From Planctomycetaceae bacterium (lineage in GTDB: Bacteria > Planctomycetota > Planctomycetia > Planctomycetales > Planctomycetaceae), in assembly GCA_020426425.1 (NCBI GenBank), contig JAGQQB010000255.1, positions 1 through 5,569 on the forward strand: 5,569 nt of DNA, read 5' to 3'. Every line of letters starts with the position of its first letter. The first letter of the stretch is position 1. Positions 1 through 5,569 of this stretch are shown here, one piece after another. Under the pieces are notes generated by a model. It was not told where the DNA came from and did not search any database. It worked only from the letters and a program-made list of their open reading frames with translations. The position numbers and the translations under genes are program-made.

Positions 1-1541
1 GAGGCGACATAGAAGGCGAGGACGGCGAAGGTGGTTGTGAGCAATGGTTGGAAGACGTATTCGTAGAGCCACCAGAAGGGCATGCCCGGCTCGGCATAGT
101 CGCCGGACCAGGCGTACTTGGTTTGATGCGCCGCCCGAAACAGCCGATCGACCGACTGCCGCCAGAGGTATAACTCACGATATGGCCGCACGAGCAGCTC
201 GCGCTGCGGTGGTGAAAGGTCGCCTGCTTCGAGCAGCTTCAGGCACAGGGTACGGAGGAAATCTGCTTCGAGTGGCAGGCTCCGTTCGTACTTGGCGATG
301 GCCGCCCCCATTTTTCCGGTGAACGGCCCTGCGGCGTTGAGTGCGGCGATCAGTTCATCGCCCGACATCGAGCCATCTTCGGCGTATTGATGAACAAGCT
401 GCTCCTGAGCGGCGTTGAGCGAGATGTCCTCCCCGTCAGCAACTTCCCGTTCCAGGAAGCGTTCGCCCGCTTGAAATTCCGCGTACAACTCCCGGTATGT
501 CTTCATACGCGGCGAGGCGGCGCCGGCGGAGTTGATGGCCGGGATCAAGACTTCCGCCGCGGTCTTCAGCGCCCGGATTTCCTGCTCGAAGATGGATTGC
601 TGTTCTTGATTCAGCGGCACTCCGGCGACTTCAATTCGCGCCTTCAGCGCCTGCTGTTCGGCGGCGGACAACGATCGCAGTCGTCGTGGTTGTGTCCACT
701 CGGTCCCGATCTCGTCTCGCAGTCCTGCTGACATGGGACCGATGACCGTCAACGTGTTGCCGGCGCGTTTCACCTGTGCCTGAGCCGAGGCGGGGATCTC
801 AAACGAGGCGGGAATCTCCCCCATGTCGAGCGTTGTTTCACGTCGCGACAACTCCGCCAGTTCACCTGCGACTTGTGTGCCGAACGCCGTATCGGGAAAG
901 AGGCTGGTGATCGTCGGTTCGGCGTCTGCCGACATGACACCGGAGAACGACAGTACCGCCTGATTCGCGTGATAGCTGAGTTGTCCGCGTAACGCGTCCG
1001 GGACTTGCGCGACGGCGTGCAATTCCTCCACCTGCGCCCGCCATTGCAGATGATCCTGATACTTGAACAGGTCGTCGCGTTGCGAGGCGGTCATCCAGCC
1101 TCGAAAGACGATCTGTCCATTCGACTGCGACAGCTGACTTCGGACCGAGGATGGCAGCGGTTCGCCATCTGCCCGCGATGCGATCTCACCATCGATAGTG
1201 TATTGCGGTAACTGCTCAACCGGGCACGTAACAAACGACTCGCCGTAGAACTCGGTGTTGGCCGCCGGGCGCGAGCCAAGCTTGATCATGCCGATGATCA
1301 GCGTGATCAGAAACGAGACGACGATGATCCCCGAGTAGCCCCAGCCTTTCTGCTTGTCGCTGATCCTCTTGAGATGCTGCATCAACAGATTGCCACCGCC
1401 GAGCACGAAGGCAATGGAGGCGAGAATGTCGAACCAGATCGCCGCCCCTTCTCCCCACGACTGGGCGAAGGGAATGAAGAACGCCGCAATCAGAACGAAT
1501 CCTGAGAGCGCCGTGATCAGTAGCGGAGCAGTTCGTTTCAT
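1..1541 (-). CDS. Large membrane protein of unknown function, C-terminus cut by the window edge
   Basis: An open frame of 513 codons starts at the ATG at 1541-1539 and has no stop before the left edge. An in-frame TGA at 1566-1568 lies 24 bases upstream of the ATG, with no other start between, so the start is secure. Hydrophobic helices are visible at about residues 7-27, 36-53 and 69-88. Lysine/arginine-rich loop QHLKRISDKQK (55-65) joins helices 2 and 3. A soluble region of about 400 residues (90-490) follows, then a Trp/Tyr-rich start of a fourth helix (PFWWLYEYVF, from 488) that continues beyond the edge. Within the soluble part, residues 129-158, 180-211 and 249-278 share a pattern: Pro, Gln six residues later, a beta-like strand, then Gly-x-Met-[Ser/Thr]-Ala. 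I see no enzyme motif, lipobox or CxxCH haem site. From memory, similar 3-helix membrane proteins of unknown function occur in planctomycetes. It is the last of three co-directional genes, 83 bases after the oxidoreductase. That it is a real gene is near certain; its role is unknown. Confidence 0.88.
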   Translation of the reverse strand, partial: MKRTAPLLITALSGFVLIAAFFIPFAQSWGEGAAIWFDILASIAFVLGGGNLLMQHLKRISDKQKGWGYSGIIVVSFLITLIIGMIKLGSRPAANTEFYGESFVTCPVEQLPQYTIDGEIASRADGEPLPSSVRSQLSQSNGQIVFRGWMTASQRDDLFKYQDHLQWRAQVEELHAVAQVPDALRGQLSYHANQAVLSFSGVMSADAEPTITSLFPDTAFGTQVAGELAELSRRETTLDMGEIPASFEIPASAQAQVKRAGNTLTVIGPMSAGLRDEIGTEWTQPRRLRSLSAAEQQALKARIEVAGVPLNQEQQSIFEQEIRALKTAAEVLIPAINSAGAASPRMKTYRELYAEFQAGERFLEREVADGEDISLNAAQEQLVHQYAEDGSMSGDELIAALNAAGPFTGKMGAAIAKYERSLPLEADFLRTLCLKLLEAGDLSPPQRELLVRPYRELYLWRQSVDRLFRAAHQTKYAWSGDYAEPGMPFWWLYEYVFQPLLTTTFAVLAFYVA

Positions 1542-1624
1542 GGATTCAGCACGTTTCCAGGAGAGTCATCGGGCGCATCTTGCGGCATCACCAATCGGCA
1601 AACTTCGTTCAAGTTCACAGGCAC

Positions 1625-2680
1625 TCAGTTCACATCCACAATTGCGCCGGTACGAATGCTCTCGGCCTCAGCATAGCACAGCCTGAGTGCGTCGCAGGCG
1701 AGTTCACCGGAGAGTTCTCGCGGCGTTTGTCCAGACTGCACCGCCGCCACGGCGACTTCGAGTTCCGCTGTGAACGCGGCACACCATTCCGATCCTCCGC
1801 CGGGATTCGGCGTCAGCACCTCGCCCGTGTTGTCGATGAGCGTGAGCGGTCGATTCACCACCCAGTCGTTGCCGTAGGTGCCCGCATCGAACTGGATCGT
1901 TGCCTGTTCGAGAAACAGCTCAAAGCTTTGGGCAAACTTCAGTCCTGGCGCGGCGATGCCGCCACTGATGCAACTCACGGTCAGATCAGGGTCATCATAG
2001 ATGTACTGGGAGCTGACATGATTTACGAATCCTTCCTTGAGCAATCCGCGCGAGAAGACTTTCTTCGGTATGCCACACAACAGGCCGATGTAATGGTTGT
2101 CGTGAATGTGCAAATCGATCCCCCAGCCGCCGAGCTTGCGGAAATCATGCATGTCGTTGGACCAGTCGGGTGGCGCGATCACCCGTCGGAATGCAGCTCC
2201 CAGCAGTTTCCCATACTTACCACTTTCGACCGTTTCCCGGACCCAGCGAAACTCCGGGAAGAATGGCAACACCTGGGCAACCATGAACAATTTCGACGTA
2301 TTGCGAGCCAACTCCAGCATTCGTTCCGCAGCCGCCAGTTCGATCGCGATCGGCTTTTCCAGCAGCACATGCTTGCCTGCCTTGAGTGCTTCGAGCGCCA
2401 CATGTTCGTGATGTTCGGTCGGCAAGCAGATATCGACGAGGTCGATGTCGGGATCGGCGAGCAATTCGTGGTAGTCGGCATACCGCTTCACACCGGTCAG
2501 ATCGGTCGTCTTGCTGCCGCGAGGACCGAAGTTCCCCTGAATGTCCGACCAGTCACCGGCGAGTTTCTTCTGATTCCGAGTGGCAATGGCGGCGACGGTC
2601 GCGCCGGAGACCGCCTTGGCTCCTTCGAAATGGGTCATCCCCATGAAGCCGACACCAATGATTCCGATTCTGACCGTCAT
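1625..2680 (-). CDS. Gfo/Idh/MocA family NAD(P)-dependent oxidoreductase
   Basis: This 351-residue protein has the normal length and two-domain layout of the Gfo/Idh/MocA dehydrogenases, which oxidise or reduce hydroxyl groups on sugars, inositols and related compounds in the cytoplasm. The N-terminal Rossmann fold shows the dinucleotide motif IGIIGVGFMG (residues 5-14). The family EKP motif is at 108-110, with Lys109 the expected catalytic or cofactor-contacting lysine. The central signature GGWGIDLHIHDNHY (184-197) places Asp189 and His193 in the usual D-x3-H active-site arrangement. The C-terminal beta-sheet domain is complete. A somewhat long loop (about residues 43-64) precedes the strand leading to the acidic cofactor region. 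The ATG at 2680 sits directly before the first beta strand, as usual; upstream there is only a weak purine stretch (GAGAG). It lies 84 bases after aguB and 83 bases before the membrane-protein gene, all on one strand. Family membership is sure; substrate and the choice of NAD or NADP cannot be stated. Confidence 0.95.
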   Translation of the reverse strand: MTVRIGIIGVGFMGMTHFEGAKAVSGATVAAIATRNQKKLAGDWSDIQGNFGPRGSKTTDLTGVKRYADYHELLADPDIDLVDICLPTEHHEHVALEALKAGKHVLLEKPIAIELAAAERMLELARNTSKLFMVAQVLPFFPEFRWVRETVESGKYGKLLGAAFRRVIAPPDWSNDMHDFRKLGGWGIDLHIHDNHYIGLLCGIPKKVFSRGLLKEGFVNHVSSQYIYDDPDLTVSCISGGIAAPGLKFAQSFELFLEQATIQFDAGTYGNDWVVNRPLTLIDNTGEVLTPNPGGGSEWCAAFTAELEVAVAAVQSGQTPRELSGELACDALRLCYAEAESIRTGAIVDVN

Positions 2681-2764
2681 GTTGTCTCTCGTCTTCGCTG
2701 AGCTGTTGTTGTTGAATCGCCCGAGTTGTGGTCATTTGAAACGCGGCTGAACGCCGTGCGGTCT

Positions 2765-3652
2765 TCAATCCAGATAGCGGCTCGTAATCCCGCCATACGC
2801 ATCGATCCGGCGATCGCGGAGGAATGGCCAATGCGTGCGTTGGACATCGACCAGCGTCAAATCGCAGTCGACAACCAGAATCTCGCCCGCATCGCTTCCT
2901 GCCTTGGCGAGGATGCGACCAGCAGGATCGGAAACAAAACTTTGGCCCCAGAACTCAATCCCATCCCCCGATTCTCCTTCGTGACCACATCGGTTCGGCG
3001 CGGCGACGAACACGCCGTTCGCGATCGCATGACTCCGCTGAATCGTCTCCCAGGAGTTGTGCTGTGCGACTCCGTACTCCGCCTTCTCGGCAGGATGCCA
3101 GCCGATCGCGGTTGGATAGAAGAGAATTTGCGCGCCGGCCAATGCCGTTAGCCGCGCGCCTTCGGGATACCACTGATCCCAGCAGATCAAAACGCCGATC
3201 TTGGCGAACTTCGTCTGGAACGCCTTGAAGCCGAGGTCGCCGGGTGTGAAGTAGAACTTCTCGTAGAACAAAGGATCGTCCGGGATATGCATCTTGCGAT
3301 ACATCCCCAGTAGTTCGCCATCGGCATCGAGGACGACGGCGGTGTTGTGATACAGCCCCGGGGCGCGGCGTTCGAACAGCGAGCCGACAATCACGATCCC
3401 ATGCTGCTTCGCTGCTTTCGCCAGTGCCGCCGTACTTGGTCCCGGAATCGGTTCCGCCAGATCGAACTGGGCATGGTCTTCGGTCTGACAGAAGTACAAG
3501 GACCGAAACAATTCCTGCGTGCAGACAATCTGCGCCCCTTGTTTCGCCGCGGTCGCAATGTCCTCAAGTGTTCCCTCCAGATTCTCTGCAGGAGAGTCGC
3601 TCACAGCGCGCTGAATCAGAGCGACCTGAACCGTAGGGGCGGACAGAGGCAT
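2765..3652 (-). CDS. aguB: N-carbamoylputrescine amidase (carbon-nitrogen hydrolase)
   Basis: A nitrilase-superfamily amidase that hydrolyses N-carbamoylputrescine to putrescine, CO2 and ammonia, the final step of the arginine-agmatine route to polyamines. Counting from the ATG at 3652 it has 295 residues, the usual family size. The catalytic triad is visible: Glu47 in TQELF, Lys120 in YRKMHIPDDP, and Cys157 in LICWDQWYPEGARL. Features typical of AguB rather than general nitrilases are the FYPTAIGW stretch (178-185), the NRCGHEG region near 220, and the C-terminal HWPFLRDRRIDAYG (274-287). A longer reading from a TTG at 3733 adds 27 residues, including a hydrophobic stretch that family members lack; I prefer the ATG because it sits 8 codons before the first core strand (VQVALIQ). 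No strong ribosome site precedes either start. Agmatine deiminase, the usual partner, is not in this window. A related ureidopropionase-type activity is possible but less likely given the C-terminus. Confidence 0.92.
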   Translation of the reverse strand: MPLSAPTVQVALIQRAVSDSPAENLEGTLEDIATAAKQGAQIVCTQELFRSLYFCQTEDHAQFDLAEPIPGPSTAALAKAAKQHGIVIVGSLFERRAPGLYHNTAVVLDADGELLGMYRKMHIPDDPLFYEKFYFTPGDLGFKAFQTKFAKIGVLICWDQWYPEGARLTALAGAQILFYPTAIGWHPAEKAEYGVAQHNSWETIQRSHAIANGVFVAAPNRCGHEGESGDGIEFWGQSFVSDPAGRILAKAGSDAGEILVVDCDLTLVDVQRTHWPFLRDRRIDAYGGITSRYLD

Positions 3653-3704
3653 GAGGGACTTCGCCAAACAGCTGGGGAGTAGGAACGGAACGACAATACC
3701 GCAC

Positions 3705-3733
3705 AGAATCGGCTCCCGGTCGCGAGTCGTCAA
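3705..3733 (-). promoter_or_regulatory. Possible sigma70-type promoter for aguB and the downstream genes
   Basis: Reading the minus strand, TTGACG (3733-3728) matches the -35 consensus at five of six positions. It is followed after 17 bases by GATTCT (3710-3705), which matches the -10 consensus at only three positions. It would start transcription about 45 bases upstream of the aguB ATG at 3652. The same TTG would be the start codon of the longer aguB reading, so this assignment and the shorter start support each other. The -10 is poor and no experiment is implied. Confidence 0.25.
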
Positions 3734-3792
3734 CTGACCGTGAAGAGTTTTCGGATGGCTGGGTGCGTCTGATGGTTGATGACCGCCTGTTC

Positions 3793-3813
3793 GCAGTCGG
3801 CAATCGGCAGTCG
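3793..3813. repeat. Three tandem heptamers (GCAGTCG, GCAATCG, GCAGTCG)
   Basis: Three head-to-tail 7-base units occupy 3793-3799, 3800-3806 and 3807-3813; the first and third are identical and the middle one differs at one base. They lie in non-coding DNA, 141 bases upstream of the aguB ATG and 198 bases upstream of the ppk1 ATG. They could be a simple microsatellite or a multi-site binding element; the sequence alone does not decide. Confidence 0.7.
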
Positions 3814-3878
3814 TTCCCTGCCGGTGGCGACCTGCCAGGCTTTGGGGGAGACGTTACAGGCAGCGATCGCCAATCAAC

Positions 3879-3905
3879 ATCCCGTCAGTCCTGTGCATCC
3901 TGTCA
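3879..3905. repeat. Three degenerate 9-base tandem units of the ATCCTGTCA type
   Basis: The units ATCCCGTCA (3879-3887), GTCCTGTGC (3888-3896) and ATCCTGTCA (3897-3905) follow each other without a gap, and a partial fourth (GTTCC) follows. On the other strand they read as a repeated ACAGGA-type core. They sit about 105 bases upstream of the ppk1 start. The half-sites resemble the CTGTCAT half-site of enterobacterial Pho boxes, but their period is 9 rather than 11 bases. They may instead be a small interspersed repeat. Confidence 0.65.
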
Positions 3906-4010
3906 GTTCCATTGCTTCCCTCCTCGGAACCCAAAGTCGGACCGCAGGCGAATTCCTGTTGGGGTTGATATCATGGAGTGCGAAGATTCATTTTGCCCCC
4001 AGCCAGTCCC

Positions 4011-5569
4011 ATGTCGCAGCCCGCTGTTCATGAATTCGATTCCTCGTCCTTGCCCCGGCGCGAGCGTTACTTTGACCGAGAACTGAGTTGGTTGGAGTTC
4101 AACCAAAGGGTGCTTGACCGCGCGCTCGATCCGGAAACGCCGTTGATTGAACGGCTCAAGTTCCTCGCGATTACGGGCTCGAATCTCGACGAATTCTTTC
4201 GCGTTCGTGTTGGCTCACTGCATGTCGCCATTCGGGAGGGGATAGCGCGGACGAGCCTCACCGGGATGACGCCGCAGGAGCAATTGCAGGCCATTTGGGT
4301 GCGGGTCGATGCGATGCTGGCCGATCAATACGCCTGCCTGGCTGAACTGGAGCCGCTGCTGAGCGAAGCTGGGATGCAGCGTGTGCGGCCAGAGCACTTA
4401 ACGAACACTCAGCAGCGCGTGCTGCGGACCATGTTTGACAAAGAGGTCAGTTCGGTACTCGCCCCGGCATCGGTCTCCACCGAAGATGCGTTTCCGCATT
4501 TGCCCAACGAACTGGTCCATGTCTTCTTGAAGCTGCGACCATCTGCAGAGACTCAACTGCAAGTGCCGGTCGAAGAAGATGGCTTTCGCTATGCGTTGAT
4601 TCCAGCCTCGCGCGTGTTGTCGCGGTTCGTCTCTATTCCGACGGAGAACGGCTTTGCCTACATCTTGATGGAAGATGTCATTCGGCACTTCGCGCCCGAA
4701 TTCTTCCCGGGAGACGAAGTGATCGAATGCGTTCCGTTCCGCTGTTTGCGCAATGCGGAGGTTGATCTGCAGGAGTACTCTCCCGCTGGATTGTACTGGG
4801 AGATGGAAGAAACGCTGCAGGGACGGGCTGAGGCGGACTGGTTGCGACTGGATGTCCCGGCGGAAGCATCGGAGGAAGTGATCGCGGTGTTGCGTCAATT
4901 GCTGCGGCTCACGCGGGATGATGCGCATCGCGTCTCGGGGCCCATGGATCTCGGGGCGTTCATGTCGATCGCCAGTCGCCAGGGATTTGACAAGCTCAAG
5001 TACGAACCGTGGCCCGCCGTGGTGCCACCGACGATTCCGGCCGAACAGTTGATGTTCGACATCCTCGCTGACCGCGACGTGCTGCTGTATCACCCTTATG
5101 ACAGCTACGATCCGGTGATTCGCTTTCTCGAAGAGGCCGCGGAAGATCCCGATGTGCTAGCGATTAAGCAGACGCTGTATCGGGTCAGTCGCGATTCGAA
5201 AGTGGTCCAGGCACTGATTCGCGCAGTCGAAAACGGGAAGCATGTGACCGTGCTGGTGGAACTCAAGGCCCGCTTCGATGAAGCCCGCAATTTGCGACAA
5301 GCCGCGGAACTCGAAGCGGCCGGGGCGCATGTCATCTGGGGCGTGAAGGGCTATAAGACGCATGCCAAGGTCTGCATCGTTGTGCGTCGCGAGCCGCATG
5401 GCATTCAGCGTTACATGCACTTTGGGACCGGCAACTACAACGAGGTGACGTCCCGCATCTACAGCGATGTTTCGTTGCTCACCGCCGGTGAAGACCTGGG
5501 GGCTGATGCGGTCTCCTTCTTCAACGCAATTGCCGGCTACTCGCATCCTCAGCGGTATCGACGTCTGGA
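4011..5569 (+). CDS. ppk1: Polyphosphate kinase 1, C-terminus cut by the window edge
   Basis: PPK1 reversibly transfers the gamma-phosphate of ATP onto long-chain polyphosphate through a phosphohistidine intermediate. The first 519 residues are present, with no stop before the right edge; family members have about 690-730. The N-terminal ELSWLEFNQRVL (24-35) and SNLDEFF (57-63) match the family; Asn58 equals the E. coli ATP-contacting Asn45. The head domain follows to about residue 335. In the first catalytic domain, Arg391 (LYRV) and Arg421 (KARFDE) match the metal/phosphate-contacting Arg375 and Arg405 of E. coli, and His451 (KTHAK) matches the autophosphorylated His435, all at a constant offset of 16. 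GTGNYNE (468-474) is also conserved. The second catalytic histidine (E. coli His592) would lie beyond the window. The ATG at 4011 gives an N-terminus 13 residues longer than in E. coli; an in-frame stop at 3966-3968 limits any extension, and GTG 3978 or TTG 3993 are less likely. It is divergent from aguB. Confidence 0.96.
   Translation, partial: MSQPAVHEFDSSSLPRRERYFDRELSWLEFNQRVLDRALDPETPLIERLKFLAITGSNLDEFFRVRVGSLHVAIREGIARTSLTGMTPQEQLQAIWVRVDAMLADQYACLAELEPLLSEAGMQRVRPEHLTNTQQRVLRTMFDKEVSSVLAPASVSTEDAFPHLPNELVHVFLKLRPSAETQLQVPVEEDGFRYALIPASRVLSRFVSIPTENGFAYILMEDVIRHFAPEFFPGDEVIECVPFRCLRNAEVDLQEYSPAGLYWEMEETLQGRAEADWLRLDVPAEASEEVIAVLRQLLRLTRDDAHRVSGPMDLGAFMSIASRQGFDKLKYEPWPAVVPPTIPAEQLMFDILADRDVLLYHPYDSYDPVIRFLEEAAEDPDVLAIKQTLYRVSRDSKVVQALIRAVENGKHVTVLVELKARFDEARNLRQAAELEAAGAHVIWGVKGYKTHAKVCIVVRREPHGIQRYMHFGTGNYNEVTSRIYSDVSLLTAGEDLGADAVSFFNAIAGYSHPQRYRRL

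Larger units (their letters stand above)
3653..4010. other. Divergent intergenic region between aguB and ppk1
   Basis: These 358 bases separate two genes transcribed away from each other, so promoters for both are expected here and terminators are not. I see no conserved protein in any frame. The region holds a three-unit heptamer repeat (3793-3813), a three-unit 9-base repeat (3879-3905), and on the minus strand an AGGAGG (3924-3919) followed by a 12-codon open frame. For ppk1, TTGATA (3965-3970) resembles a -35 box, but the best -10 at suitable spacing, TTCATT (3987-3992), is weak, so I do not call a ppk1 promoter. No ribosome-binding site precedes the ppk1 ATG. Confidence 0.8.

Noticed and set aside
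387..731. A 114-codon plus-strand frame, and a similar one at 44-322
   Set aside because: Both are opposite the membrane-protein gene, whose minus-strand frame is open over 513 codons with sensible helices and repeats; the plus-strand products look like translated antisense.
1580..2701. A 373-codon open frame on the plus strand, opposite the oxidoreductase
   Set aside because: Its translation is rich in Arg, Gln and His with no recognisable domain, and it covers exactly the opposite strand of a clear Gfo/Idh/MocA gene. Long antisense frames are expected in GC-rich coding DNA.
2742..2758. Small hairpin just after the aguB stop, as a possible terminator
   Set aside because: On the minus-strand transcript only four base pairs form before a mismatch and there is no uridine tract, so it cannot be called a terminator.
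3965..3992. TTGATA / TTCATT as a ppk1 promoter
   Set aside because: The -35 is fair, but the -10 matches at only three positions with 16-base spacing, and the leader would be about a dozen bases. Too weak to list as a feature.
3763..4086. Two overlapping plus-strand frames of 85-107 codons across the intergenic region
   Set aside because: They run through the short tandem repeats and one runs into the start of ppk1 in another frame. No conserved feature or ribosome site is seen, so they look like chance frames.
4398..5093. A 231-codon open frame on the minus strand, opposite ppk1
   Set aside because: It lies wholly within sequence that encodes conserved PPK1 residues on the plus strand, and its own translation shows no domain.
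1..5569. CRISPR arrays, tRNA or rRNA genes, insertion-sequence ends, attachment sites, riboswitches
   Set aside because: Reading both strands I found no regularly spaced repeats with spacers, no cloverleaf-like sequence, no transposase fragment and no long inverted repeat. Nearly all of the window is occupied by the four genes.

Overview
This window carries four protein-coding genes and one divergent control region, and no RNA gene, transposon or CRISPR array that I can see. The DNA is GC-rich by eye and Shine-Dalgarno sequences are weak or absent. The combination of an AguB-type amidase, a Gfo/Idh/MocA-type dehydrogenase and a large membrane protein with a 3-helix N-terminus fits a planctomycete (Pirellulales/Planctomycetales style). 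That assignment rests on remembered protein style, not on a marker gene, so it is moderate at best.

Layout: positions 1-3652 hold three genes on the minus strand, transcribed right to left. The first is an N-carbamoylputrescine amidase (aguB, 2765-3652), the second a Gfo/Idh/MocA family oxidoreductase (1625-2680), and the third a large membrane protein of unknown function (1-1541) that runs off the left edge. The gaps are 84 and 83 bases, with no convincing terminator, so they may form a loose operon. Positions 3653-4010 are a non-coding divergent region with two short tandem repeats (units of 7 and 9 bases). Positions 4011-5569 hold the first three quarters of a polyphosphate kinase (ppk1) on the plus strand, which runs off the right edge.

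Function: AguB carries out the last step of the agmatine route to putrescine. PPK1 polymerises the ATP gamma-phosphate into polyphosphate. The oxidoreductase has an intact NAD(P)-binding fold and catalytic EKP motif, but its substrate cannot be read from sequence. The membrane protein has a roughly 400-residue soluble part between helices 3 and 4, in which I find a motif repeated three times; this is the least explained object in the window. I do not see a new defence, mobile or biosynthetic system. The points worth checking are the triplicated motif and the repeats upstream of ppk1.
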